Assembly (NCBI GenBank): GCA_007570785.1
Contig: ML661885.1
Location: forward strand, 36,901,771-36,965,770
Length of the DNA stretch: 64,000 bases
Reading direction: 5' to 3'
Source: Antilocapra americana
Lineage: Eukaryota; Chordata; Mammalia; Artiodactyla; Antilocapridae
How positions within the stretch are numbered: the first letter of the stretch is position 1; each line of letters opens with the position of its first letter. Under the pieces are notes generated by a model. It was not told the origin of the DNA and made no database searches. It saw only the letters and a program-made list of their open reading frames with translations. Position numbers and translations under genes: made by a program. Below, one piece after another: positions 11,947 to 23,675 of this stretch.

Positions 11947-14797
11947 ATTCAGTCAGTTCAGTTCAGTTGCTCAGTCGTGTCCAACTCTTTGTGACCCCAT
12001 GGATTGCAGCACACCAGGCTTTGCTATCCATCACCGACTCCCAGAACTTGCTTAAACTCAGCATCCATTGAGTCAATTATGCCATCCATCCATCTCTCAT
12101 TCTCTGTCATCTCTTTCTCCTCCTGCCTTCAATCTTTCCCAGCATCAGGGTCTTTTCCAAGGAGTCAGTTCTTCACATCAGGTGGCTAAAGCATTGCAGT
12201 TTCAGCTTCAGCATCAGTCCTTCCCATGAATATTCTGGACTAATTTCCTTCAGGATGGACTGGTTGGATCTCCTTGCAGTCCGAGGGACTCTTGAGAGTC
12301 TTGTCCAACACCACAGATCAAAAGCATCAATTCTTGGGCGCTCAGCTGTCTTTATAGTCCAACTCTCACAATCCATACATGACCATGGGAAAAACCATAG
12401 CTTTGACTAGATGGAACTTTGTTGGCAAAGTAATGTCTCTGCTTTTTAATATGCTGTCTACTGCTGCTAAGTCGCTTGAGTCATGTCCTATTCTGTGTGA
12501 CCCCATAGATGGCAGCCTACCAGGCTCCGCTGTCCCTGGGATTCTCCAGGCAAGAACACTGGAGTGGGTTACCATTTCCTTCTCCAGTGCATGAAAGTGA
12601 AAAGTGAAAGTGAAGTGGCTCAGTCATGTCTGACTCTTCGTGACCCCATGGACTACAGCCTACCAGGCTCCTCCATACATGGGATTTTTCAGGCAAGAGT
12701 ACTGGAGTGGGTTGCCATTGCCTTCTCCGAATATACTATCTAGGTTGGTCATAACTTTTCTTCCAAGGAGTAAGCATCTTTTAATTTCATGGCTGCAGTC
12801 ACCATCTGTGGTAATTTTGGAGCCCCCCAAAATAAAGTCTGTCACTGTTTCCATTGTTCCCCCATCTGTTTGCCATGAAGTAATGGGACCAGATGCCATG
12901 ATCTTAGTATTTTGAATGTTGAATTTAAAGCCTGCCTTTTCACTCTGTTCTTTCACTTTCATCAGGAGGCTCTTTAGTTCTTCTTCGCTTTCTGTCATTA
13001 GGGTGGTGTCAGCTAGATATCTGAAGTTATTGATATTTCTCCCAGCAATCTTGATTCCAGCCTGTGCTTCTTCCAGCCCAGCATTTCTCATGTTGTACTC
13101 TGCATATAAGTTAAATAAGCAGGATGACAATATACAGCCTTGATGTACTCCTTTCCCAATTTGGAACCAGCCTGTTGTTCCATATCCAGTTCTAACTGTT
13201 GCTTCTTGACCTGCATACAGATTTCTCAGGAGGCAGGTCAGATGTTCTGGTATTCCCATCTCTTTAAGAATTTTCCACAGTTTATTGTGATCCACACAGT
13301 CAAAGGCTTTGGCATAGTCAATAAAGCAGAAATAGATGTTTTTCTGAAACTCTGGCTTTTTAGATGATCCAGTCGATGTTGAGTTGATCTCTGGTTCCTC
13401 TGCCTTTTCTAAAACCAATTTGAACATCTGGAAGTTCACAGTTCATGTACTGTTGAAGCCTGGCTTGGAGGATTTTGAGCATTACTTTCCTAGTGTGTAA
13501 CATGAGGGCAGTTGTGCAGTAGTTTCAACATTCTTTGGCCTTGCCTTTCAGTCCTTTTTTGGGATTGAAATGAAAACTGACCTTTTCCAGTCCTGTGGCC
13601 CCTGCTGAGTTTTCCAAATTTGCTGGCATATCGAGTACAGAGCTTTTACAGCATCAGCTTTGACGATTTGAAGTAGCACAACTGGAATTCCATCACCTCC
13701 ACTAGCTTTGTTCGCACTGATACTTCCTAAAGCCCACTTCACTTCACATTCCAGGATGTCTGGCTCTAGGTGAGTGATCACACCGTCGTGGTTATCTGGG
13801 TCGTGAAGATCTTTTTTGTGTAATTCTGTATATTCTTACCACCTCTTCTTAATATCTTCAGCTTCTGTTAGGTCCATACCATTTCTGTCCTTTATTGTGC
13901 CCATCTTTGCATAAAATGTTCCCTTGGTATCTCTAATTTTCTTGAAGAGATCTCTAGTCTTTCCCATTCTGTTGTTTTCCTCTATTTCCTTGCATTGATC
14001 ACCGAGGAAGGCTTTCTTATCTCTCCTCACTATTCTTTGGAACTCTGCATTCAAATGGGTATATCTTTCCTTTTTGCCTTTGCCTTTCACTTCTCTTCTT
14101 TTCTAAGCTGTTTGTAAGGCCTCCTCAGACAACCATTTTACCTTTTTGCGTTTCTTTTTCTTGGGGATGATCTTGATCATTGCCTTTTGTACAGTGTCAC
14201 AAACCTCTGTCCTTAGGTCTTCAGGCACTCTGTCTATCAGATCTAATCCCTTATATCTGTTTCTCACTTCCACTGTATAATCATAAGGGATTTGATTTAG
14301 GTCATACCTGAATGGTCTAGTGGTTTTCCCTACTTTCTTCAATTTAGTCTGAATTTGGCAATAAAGCGTTCATTATCTGAGCCACAATCAGCTCCCAGTT
14401 TTGTTTTTGCCAACTGTATAGAGTGTCTCCATCTTTGGCTGCAAAGAATATAATCAGTCTGATTTCAGTATTCACCATCTGGTGATGTCCATGTGTAGTC
14501 TTCTCTTGTGTTGTTGGAAGGGGTTTGCTGTGACCAGTGTGTTCTCTTGGCAAAACTCTGTTATAGCCTTTGCCCTGCTTCATTTTGTACTCCAAGGACA
14601 AATTTGCCTGTTACCTGTCAAAGTATCTCTTGACTTCATGCTTTTGCATTCCAGTCCCCTATAATGAAAAGGACATCTTTTTTGGGTGTTACTTCTAGAA
14701 GGTCTTGTAGGTCTTCATAGAACTGTTCAACTTCAGCTTCAGCATTACTGGTTGGGGTATAGACTTGGATTACTGTGATATTGAATGGTTTGCCTTG
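11947..14797 (-). mobile_element. Long BovB LINE (endonuclease and RT region), interrupted by a Bov-A2
   Basis: Antisense BovB of about 2.6 kb without its insertion, against roughly 3.2 kb for a full element; the 5' end is missing. The 3' terminus is the CAGTTCAGTTCAGTTGCTCAG tail at 11950-11970. Reverse-transcriptase segments read on the - strand include CFIDYAKAFDCVDHNKLWK and GVHQGCILSSCLFNLYAEY. Endonuclease-domain segments lie at 14344-14601. The catalytic YADD is altered to YLAD, and several stops split the frame, so it is dead. Confidence 0.93.
12461..12729 (-). mobile_element. Bov-A2 composite SINE nested in BovB
   Basis: Two Bov-tA-like monomers joined by the GCATGAAAGTGAAAAGTGAA linker, the Bov-A2 arrangement. 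They are inserted in the BovB RT region, flanked by AATATGCTGTCTA (12448-12460) and its diverged copy AATATACTATCTA (12730-12742). The related BovB at 16030 has one uninterrupted copy of the site, confirming the empty state. Confidence 0.93.
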
Positions 14798-15535
14798 CTT
14801 TATTATTACTCAGTTTTAATAAGCCCCAAATAGAATCACATTTGGATAAATATGGTCTTTTTGTAAAATATCAAATTAAGTATTTTTGGGTAAGGGGAAA
14901 GCAAAAACAATTGGAAACTTTGTGTGTGGGCAATAAGATGTATGCTAGACTCAATGTATTATATACCTGTATTTCATGCCATGAATCTCTTGTGTTCGAA
15001 AAGTGATTACAAACAAGATCCCTTTGGCAGCATACCCTAATTTCAAACTAGATGCATTTTTAGGCATGAACCTGCAGATGTTTAAAACCTTTATTGCATG
15101 TTTTCTGCAGGGAATGGCTAATTCTATAGAAATAAGGATTGACTCTGAGCAATATAGTTTGCCATATGTTGACCATTATGGATAAAAACTTTGTAAAATT
15201 ACTCCCTAGCAAGCATACTTAGCCTAAATTGAACAGACCATGACCTCTATTACTTAGACACACACACAAAATGGTCGTTTTGGCAGCTACTTTCCCCACT
15301 TGTAATTTGCTCCTTGTTATCTGCTCTTACTTTAAAAATTAGATAGTCCAGTCTGTCAGAGTTGTATCAAATAAGAGATTCCAAGATTTTTAAATTTTAT
15401 TGAAGGTTTAAACATTCATTGTATTTTTTTTTTTAGCCTGTTACTCTCAAGGAAGACTAAATTCTGGGATTATTAGCTGAATTCTGGATTGTTATAATGT
15501 GAACTGTGAGAGTTCAAGATAATGAAGGGAGAAAC

Positions 15536-16430
15536 AGTTCAGTTCAGTCACTCAGTCGTGTCCAGTTCTTTGTCACCCTGTGGACTGCAGCACACCAGGC
15601 TTCCTTGTCCATCATCAACTCCTGGAGCTTGATCAAACTCATGTCCATTACGTCAGTGATACCATCCAACCATCTCATGCTCTGTTGTCCCCTTCTCCTC
15701 CTGCCTTCAATCTTTCCCAGCATCAGGGTCTTTTCTAAGGAGTCAGTTCTTTGCATCAGGTGGCCCAAGTATTGCAGTTTCAGCTTCAGCATCAGTCCTT
15801 CCCATGAATATTATGGACTGATTTCCTTTAGGATGGACTAGGTGGATCTCCTTGCAGTCCAAAGGACTCTCAAGAGTCTTGTCCAACACCACAGTTCAAA
15901 AGCATCAATTAATTATTCGGTGCTCAGCTTTCTTTTTAGTCCAATTCTCACAATCCATACATGACTACTGGAAAAACCATAGCTTTGCCTAGATGACCTT
16001 TATTGGCAAAATAATGTCTCTGCCTTTTAATATGCTGTCTAGGTTGGTCAAAACTTTTCTTCCAAGGAGTAAGCATCTTTCAGTTTCATGGCTGCAGTCA
16101 CCATCTCCGGTGATTTTGGAGCGCCCCAAAATGTCACTGTTTCCATTGTTTCCCCATCTATTTGCCATCAAGTGATGAGACCAGATGCCATGATCTTAGT
16201 TTTCTGAATGTTGAGTTTTAAGCCAACTTTTTCACTCTCTTCTTTCACTTTGATCAAGAGGCTCTTTAGTTCTTTGCTTTCTGCCAAAAGTGTGGCATCA
16301 TATGCATATATGTGGTTATTGATATTTCTCCCAGAAATCTTGATTCCGTCTTGTGCTTCATCCAGCCTGGCATTTTGTATGATGTACTCTACATATAAGT
16401 TAAATAAGCAGGGTGACAGTATAATACAGG
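15536..16430 (-). mobile_element. BovB LINE, 3' portion
   Basis: Antisense BovB from the AGTTCAGTTCAGTCACTCAG tail into the RT region (ACATATAAGTTAAATAAGCA near 16391). All frames are interrupted. It lies in the same orientation as the 11947-14797 element, 0.7 kb away. Confidence 0.9.
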
Positions 16431-17142
16431 CAAACTGCTGGTAGTAGTTTGAATTTATTCTCTGTTTCTTCTAATATATTTAGATATCTAACTGCATAAT
16501 GATAACTTTAATCACTGACTTCAAGACTTTATTTTTAAAATAATTTAGGAATCATTTATGACTTCATAATAAAGTTTGGAAGCATTCCTGGAATGAATTA
16601 AAGAACTACGTTGAAGTAATGTTTTGTTGCTTTTATCCAATCATCTACACACTTCTTAACAACGTAGCATCTTACTGTTATGTTTATATGTGCTTTCCTT
16701 TAATTACTTTGTTCAGAAGACTATATTTATATGATTTTTTTTTAATTTAAAGTATCCAAAAAGTAGTTCAGTAAAGTTGATTTTTAGGTAGTTGTAATAA
16801 ATAAATTTAAAAGTTGAGTCTTGGAAAAAAGATAAATGGATGTATGTACCAATTGATCTCCATGGCTAAAGCTAGCAGTCTTGACTCTTAAATTGTTATT
16901 CGGAAATCCAAATTGAAAATTTCCATGCCTCCTCAAAACTTTATACTTAATTCAGATAAGATAATTTGACTAAAAGGAAAGAAAACAATCTAATTAGAAT
17001 AATGAAAGTTTTTAAGGTTGGCCATACCATATTTATTGTATATGATTTGATGTCTGACGTGTTTCTTTTAATAAATACTGATTTACTTAATGCTTTATTT
17101 AAAATACAATAATTATCTAAGATTGCTTTGATTATCTTCCAG

Positions 17143-17278
17143 CCTGTGGAGAAACTCCAGAACAGATTCGAGCACCGAGTGGGATAATCACGAGCCCAGG
17201 CTGGCCTTCCGAATATCCTGCCAGAATCAACTGTAGCTGGTTCATAAGGGCAAACCCAGGGGAAATCATTACTATAAG
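17143..17278 (+). CDS. LRP12: LRP12 coding exon (equivalent to exon 3): first half of CUB domain 1
   Basis: This 136-nt internal exon encodes about 45 residues beginning CGETPEQIRAPSG, the N-terminal half of the first CUB domain of LRP12. LRP12 is a single-pass cell-surface protein of the LDL-receptor superfamily with proposed roles in endocytosis and signalling. The exon follows a pyrimidine-rich tract ending in AG (17141-17142) and stops at a GTAATT donor. It opens with two bases of a split codon and closes with two bases (AG) of a Ser codon finished in the next exon. The motifs SGIITSPGWPSEYP and NCSW are typical CUB strands with an N-glycosylation sequon. The missing upstream coding length, 136 nt by comparison with the 859-residue human protein, fits the expected signal-peptide exon plus a small 57-nt exon. 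I did not find either in the window. Confidence 0.95.
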
Positions 17279-19364
17279 GTAATTCTGATATCTCTGTGTA
17301 TTATTGTATGATAATTTTTTTTATAAAACATAAATCCACTTTCCAAGTATCATAGCTCAACATGCAGTAGTATAAAAGATGATTTTTAGAAAATATAATA
17401 AATTGTGTTTATCATTGTTGTCTTAAGGGGAGGAATAATGGCCCATTCTTCCCCTTCTATTAGGGCATGTGTTTTGAATATTTTCTAATGGTGATAATGA
17501 AATTGTGCTTAGCCATCCATATTTTTCTAGGCAATTTTTTAACTAGAGCTACACATTTGCAGAATAGTTTATTAGAATCAAGAGTGTCATCTTTGGCAAT
17601 GAGACAAATAAACACACTTACTAATCCACTTGGAGATCTAGCCCATAATCTTGGTCTTGAAAGTAGAGTTCTCTACCTTAATGAATTAAAACATAATTAT
17701 AGACTCTGCCTGTGTATCTGTTATGTGTGTATAAAACCTGAAGTAAGCTGATGGTGGATGAATACTGTGTCTAGAAAAAGCTCAGTTTTCATAACAGTGA
17801 GACAATAGATCATTTGTTACGAATACAAAATGAAATATAATCCTAGGGGAAATAACTGTAAATTTAAAATCCTAAGAATAAATAAGATATAAATAGGGAA
17901 GATTAAGAGTATTTTAAAGACATTTAAAATTGTAGAGAAAATCTGTGGGAATAAGATACTAAGGAAGAAACAACCAGTAGAACCAGTTATTGCTTGCTTA
18001 GGAAATTATATCAAGGTTATTAGGGGAAAAAAATTTGCCTGAAGGGGAGAAAAAAGTGTACCTAAACAGAGAACTATAACACAATTAAGAATGCTATTTC
18101 TATCACAGAGATACTACAAAGGCATCTTTGACTTTCTTTCATTATTTACACTTTTATGGATAAGATTCATGGAATGTTAGATTCAGAAGAGACCTCGTAG
18201 ATCATAGACACATATCCCTTCATTTTTACATTTTTTAAAAAGGGAGATTGTAAATTAAGCCTATGCTTGAACCTTTCCGTCTTCCTTTTTAATATTTATT
18301 AACTAATGAGAAGACCAGTCTCTTGAAGAACACAGTTGTTGTCTATCCCGTTTTTTCTGTGGAAGCCATAAAACAGCAACATATGATATGGTTTCCTTTG
18401 GTTCCTCTCTGCCCTGGGCCGTATCTTCTGGAACACTGAAGCTGAGCATCTGTGAAAGCAGTAACACTCCTCTGTGAGAAGTATGATTCCCTTGCCTGAT
18501 GCATGGGTGGGATGTGCCATTAAAGTTACCCTTCTTCGATTTTACCTTGGAATCTGAACAGTATGCCTGTTTTCTACTACTAAAAAGTGACTTAAGTACA
18601 AATGTGTTTCCAAAGTAACATTTTACCATAGGGGCTCCAAATACTTTTTAAACATGAAACTAGCATTTTTAGAGATTTTTTTTCTTTTAACCTAAAATTT
18701 CAACCCCAAATTAAATTTGTAGCCTACCAGCTCAGTTATGTAAAACTTGGCAATTCTTGCCAGCACAGAGGAGATGATATGGCATACTGCCATCTGGTTC
18801 TGATCATGTGTTGGATCCTTGAGATGTCACAAAGCTACACTAAAAATCAAGCACAATATTGAAATGCAGAGTATTAGAGGTGAGCCCGACACACTTAAGG
18901 GAAGATTTCCTAAATTCTGAATAGAGTTAATAAATTTGGATTTACACAGCCAGTCTCATAAAGTCAGAAAGTAATTTTAGTAATTATCCTAGTTCCTACT
19001 GAAACCATTATCATGGTAATAACAAACTTTTAAAAGATGACATACTGACATAGTATGCAAAGAAAGTCAAGTTTCACTTGTGAATATTGGTGTAATATCT
19101 TAAATAAATTGTTCAAAAGAAATTTATACCATAATCAAATGCAGCTCATTTAAACATACAAATGAGTCATTATTAGGAAATTAATTAAATTAATTTACCA
19201 TATTAAGTCAGAGAAAAGGTGTATGATTATCTAGACACAGGTTTTAAACTTTTTTTGTAAAATGAAAATCAATATGCATTCCTAAGTTTAAAATAATTAA
19301 AATATAGATAAAAGAAACTAAAATTACATACTATAAACAAACAGTACTTAGAACTCTCCTTGTA

Positions 19365-19395
19365 AAACTGGTTAAACTGATAGTTTAACCAGTTT
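19365..19395. repeat. Perfect inverted repeat: 14-bp arms, 3-bp loop
   Basis: AAACTGGTTAAACT at 19365-19378 and its exact reverse complement at 19382-19395 surround GAT. It lies in LRP12 intron 3 outside any repeat I recognise. Confidence 0.9.
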
Positions 19396-19443
19396 ATAAG
19401 CGTTTTTATCCTTTCCCTGGAAATCTGCTAAAATTCACAAAGG

Positions 19444-19503
19444 CTACCTTATCCTCTGTCTACCTTATCCTCTGTCTACCTTATCCTCTGTCCAACTTAT
19501 CCA
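19444..19503. repeat. Short minisatellite, 16-bp unit
   Basis: Three exact tandem copies of CTACCTTATCCTCTGT (19444-19459, 19460-19475, 19476-19491) precede a decayed partial copy. It is direct and contiguous, so it is not a CRISPR-like array. Confidence 0.93.
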
Positions 19504-19884
19504 CAGAGGATTGGATTCTGGTTCCCTGCTTGAAGCCAAGGACTAGGGTCAGGATATTTTGCTTAAGAAAGGAAGCTGAAGAAGACTTTTAGTAACTACT
19601 GCTTGAACTCTCATGGAGCTGAGAGCTTAGAAAGATAGGATGACATACCGTAATAAATGGGAATTTTGCTAAGTCCCTTACTGATTCTGTGACATAATTC
19701 TAATACTACTCTGAACTGCCATGTTAGGAGACCTAAATGGAGAAAGTTACAGAGCAGATGCTGTGGGGGAATATAAGGAGAAATAAATTAAAAACATCAC
19801 CAAAAGTCCTCCTCAGAAGCTTGCAACCCCAAAATTTCTAGAATGTATGAAAAAAATTAACGAAAACAGCCAACAAAATCAAAC

Positions 19885-20069
19885 TGTTAGTCACTCAGTT
19901 GTGTCCAACTTTTTGTGACCCTATGGACTATGTCCCACCAGGCTCCTCTGTCCACGGAGTTCTCCAGGCAAGAATTCTGGAGTCGATAGCCGTTCCCTTC
20001 TCGTAGGGATCAAACCTGCATCTCCCACATTGCCGGCAGATTCTTTTCCATCTGAACCACCAGGGAAGC
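19885..20069 (-). mobile_element. Bov-tA SINE
   Basis: Antisense copy from TGTTAGTCACTCAGTTGTG to CCACCAGGGAAGC, in LRP12 intron 3. Confidence 0.9.
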
Positions 20070-20284
20070 AAGTTGGAACACAGATTTACTACAGACGTTA
20101 TATACTTTAATATACTGGGGTTTTTTTTCTTAACCTTTATGCCATGAGCACTTTGGTAGTTTGGTGAAACTTACAAATTCTTTCCCAGAATATTTTTAAA
20201 TGTGTAGAGTAAAACACATAGCATTACAAAAGAAACCAGTTATTCCTGAAACATAGCTATCAGATATTTTTATAAATATATAAA

Positions 20285-20337
20285 ATAAATATATATGTTT
20301 ATTAACATATGTTTATAAATATATATGTTTATTAACA
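20285..20337. repeat. AT-rich tandem duplication, 30-bp period
   Basis: ATAAATATATATGTTTATTA appears at 20285 and again at 20315, each continuing ACA. It is low-complexity, probably replication slippage. Confidence 0.75.
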
Positions 20338-20655
20338 ATTAGTGAGCAAGCCATGCTTTTAACAGTTACTATAATTTCGAAGTGGTTTTGAGTGTAAATA
20401 GCTATTCTAGATATTTACTAAAACTGAAATATAATATAAAATTTTTTATGATTTCTACTGGTGACAGTGTGAGAAGCATTATAAAAGCTATTCATAGTAT
20501 GTTTATTTTCATAAGTGAAGCAATGTTAATGAAATGTTAAATTTCAGTTACAGATGGGTGAAAATAAAATTGTCAATTTTTCTACTGAATTTGAAAATTT
20601 GAGGGGGAATTAGAAGCACTGAATACTTGTAGTTGGACTGTATTAGACCAAAGCA

Positions 20656-20872
20656 TCCCTGGTGGTATGCATCAATGGTAAAGAATCCACCCACCAATGC
20701 AGGAAGTGTGGGTTTGATTCCTGGGTCAGAAAGATCCTCTGGAGAAGGGACTAGCAACCTGTTCCAGTACTCTTGCCTGGGAAATTCCATGGACAAAGAA
20801 GCCTGGCAAGCTACAGTCCATGGAATTGTAAAAGAATCGGACATGACTTAGCAGCTAAACAACGGCAACAAA
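20656..20872 (+). mobile_element. Bov-tA SINE with 11-bp TSD
   Basis: Sense Bov-tA between AGACCAAAGCA at 20645-20655 and 20873-20883. It ends ATGACTTAGCAGCTAAACAA with an A-rich tail. Confidence 0.93.
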
Positions 20873-20889
20873 AGACCAAAGCAGAGGGA

Positions 20890-22960
20890 AGGAAACTTTT
20901 TTAAGAAACTTATTGATATAGAAGAATACAGGAAAAGAGGAAAATGAGAAAACCCTATCCCCACCCCAAATAGAATTAAAAAAAAACAAATCTCACTTAA
21001 CATTTAGAAGATAGACTATCCAGTCAGGTTTATTGATTGGTTAGCTGGTATGATCCTTCTCTGTTGGGCTTATAGGAACATACCTAAAAGTGTACCAATA
21101 CAGAAAATCTAAATAATGAAGATAGGAAAAAAATAAGCTATGAAATACTGATCAGAAGAGAGCTAGTGTAAGAGGGTTAACATTAGTTGTAATTGACTTC
21201 AAAACACAAAATATTAGTAACAAATGGAATAACCCAATAGGAAGATAACAATCATGGTTGTATGTTATGTATCTAATAACGCAGCCTAAAACCAAGCAAA
21301 AGCAAACCGTAGGGAATTGCCAAGCAAATCTGACAAAGTTTTACTAGTCCACAATTATAGTGGAAGTTTGTAAACATATTTGTTATCTGAATTTAAACAG
21401 TAAAACAGTAAGTAAAAATAGAGAAGTTTTGATACTGATCCAGTAGACGCATATATCATGTATGTGTGTAATTTTTAAACCTATCTCAGTGGATAGAGAA
21501 TGCACATTCCTTTTAATAACATGTATAATATTTATTTAAAAATTGATTATACATTAAATAACAAAGGAATTCTCAATGGATTTCCAGACTTTACATCATC
21601 CAGATTGTGTTCTCTGACCATAGTACAATTAAATTGGAAAAAAACAATTAAAAAGCCCATATGTTCAGAAACATATTCCTAAATAACAACTGCACCAAAG
21701 ATGGAAGGCACAGTGGAATTCAAAAATATTTTTAAATAGCCATAATGAAAATATTAGATATTAAAACTGTTGAACTACATTGAAACAGCAGTTATTGAAA
21801 AATTTACAACTTTAATGCATTGAATTAAAAATTAATGCATAGAAAGTAAAGTGGAAAATATATTAGCTTGGCATTTTCACAAGAGTTTAGAATAAAAACT
21901 ACCAGGTAAATCTTTATTTACCAGAAAATAATTAAACAAAAAAAATTACTTAAAATTAAACAAAAAAATCAATTAAAATTAAACAAAAAAATCTTTATTT
22001 ATCAGAAGATAATTAAACAGAAAAAAAAATTACCAAAAACTTGTTTTCTGAAAAATGGAGGAAAATAAACAAAGGCAAGAGTGAAGGAAAAAAAGATACA
22101 AAAACGAGAACAAAAATGTTTATAGTTATAAATACAATAATAGAGATTTTAAAAGTCACAGGAATATCGTGAATGGTTTATATTGATACTTTTATAAATT
22201 AGATGAAGTGAATCATTTTCTGAATGTGTGTTACCAAAATTGATTCAAGAAGAATTAAACTAATGCAATAGCCATTAAAGAAATTAAATCAACAGTCAAA
22301 ATAAGATTCTACACCCAGATAATTTTACAGGCAATACCAAATGAATAGAGAAAGAAATTTTCTTAACTTGATAGAAGGTATCTGTTCAAAAATTTTAAAA
22401 ATCAAACTTAATATTGAAGTTAATTTAGCACAAAGGACCAAGACAAGGATACATACTTTCACTGCTTGTACTTGAACCCTCAGTCAATACAATACTCCAA
22501 CAAATAAATTAGTGTTATAAAAAAAATGAAGAGGAAGAGGTGAAACTCTTATTTGCCAGTATTATACTTACCTACAAAGAAAACCCAAAGAAATTTAAAA
22601 GACTATAGATACAAAAATTTAAACAGTTGTAAAGTAATTAGCCTCCAATTAAAATGAATAAATTTATTTAAAAAAATAAAATAAAATGGATTACTAGCAA
22701 GGCAAAAAAAGAGAAAGTACTGTGTAAAGCTTTGCCATGATAAATTTTACTTTCAAGGGCATATAATTTCTAAGAAAATTTAAATTATCAAAATTGACTT
22801 ATTGAAAGTTGAGGAAAAGCTAATTAAACCAAAAAGCATGAAGAAATTGAAAATCTCTACCCTAAATCGTCTGTACTGTGAAGAGGCACAAGGCACAGAT
22901 TTGTCAACAATCTGTTATATAAACTATTACAAAGCATAAAAAAAGAAAAACTGAAAACTA
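20890..22960 (+). mobile_element. Old, diverged L1 (ORF2 region, fragmentary)
   Basis: Isolated motifs match a sense L1 ORF2 in the correct order. An endonuclease-region stretch is near 21500-21700 (TCTCTGACCATAGTACAATT). A segment like the region before the RT is near 22250-22350, and an RT-region-like stretch (AAGACAAGGATACATACTTT) near 22439. The copy is heavily diverged, with a local duplication at 21907-22028. A short L1-3'-tail-like piece lies around 22620-22690. Confidence 0.6.
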
Positions 22961-23126
22961 TTCCTACTTATAAATGTGTTTTAAGCACCCTAAATGAATA
23001 TTGGAAAACCAAATCCTCAATAGTGAAGATTACTGTTACATGAAGAGACAGTTACTGATTATTTCTTTTGTTCTGGATCAGGTCCCTGATTTCATGAATC
23101 TTAAAAATTTTAGTTGATTAAAAGTT

Positions 23127-23222
23127 GGGAGTTCCCTGGTGGCTTAGTGCTTAGAATTCCATCCCTGCCATGACCCAGGTTCAATCCCTGGTCAGGGAGC
23201 TGAGATTCCACAAGCCAGCATT
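23127..23222 (+). mobile_element. CHR-type SINE fragment
   Basis: Starts GGGAGTTCCCTGGTGGCTTAG and includes TCAATCCCTGGTCAGGGAGC and GAGATTCCACAAGCC, typical of the cetartiodactyl CHR SINE. Confidence 0.8.
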
Positions 23223-23224
23223 AA

Positions 23225-23675
23225 CATTAGGGGTACATATATCTCTTCTAATTAGTGTTTTGTTTTCTTCCGTACCTAGGAATAGAATTGCTGGATCATA
23301 TGGTAGTTCTATTTTTATTTTTTTTAAGAACTTCCATACTGTTTTCCATGTGGTTCCACCAAAGTGCACAAAGGTGGTTCCCTTTTTTCCACATCCTGAC
23401 CAACACAGCTTTGACAGTAACTACCCTGACGGATGTGAGGAGGTATTTCTTTGTGGTTTTGTGTTGCATTTCCCTGATGATTAGAAATGTTGAACATCTT
23501 TTCATGTGCCTGCTGGCCATCTGTATGTCTCCTTTGCAAAAATGTCTATTCAGATCCTCTGCCCATACTTCAATTGGGTTGTTTTTTTTGATACTGAGGT
23601 GTATGAGTTCTTTGTATATTTTGGATAATTAACCCCTTATTGGACATGTCATTTGCAAATATCTTCTCCCATTCA
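23225..23675 (-). mobile_element. L1 ORF2 fragment, antisense
   Basis: Antisense L1 ORF2 C-terminal region (TTGCTGGATCATATGGTAGT, TTTTCCACATCCTGACCAAC, ATGTTGAACATCTTTTCATG). It has no poly(A) on its 3' side. It overlaps in L1 coordinates with the following sense fragment, forming an inverted repeat. Confidence 0.85.

Larger units (their letters stand above)
695..17142 (+). other. LRP12 upstream intron (between exons equivalent to 2 and 3): residual sequence
   Basis: Between the listed repeats, the stretches 1208-2910, 4408-5449, 5668-6977, 7181-7955, 8853-9405, 9677-9898, 10849-11946, 14798-15535 and 16431-17142 are AT-rich with no supportable exon, RNA gene or repeat family. I looked for the small second LRP12 exon and did not recognise it here. 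Assignment as intron rests on exon 3 at 17143 and the gene's known structure. Confidence 0.7.

Noticed and set aside
12660..13439. A 259-codon reverse-transcriptase-like frame as an active gene
   Set aside because: It is BovB RT with a damaged catalytic motif, and its C-terminal end runs into the inserted Bov-A2 SINE. It is a fossil.
18299..18629. Overlapping 73- and 108-codon - strand frames in LRP12 intron 3
   Set aside because: No similarity to a protein I know and no gene context. Chance frames.
19444..19503. CRISPR-like array
   Set aside because: The 16-bp units are contiguous without spacers, in a mammalian intron.
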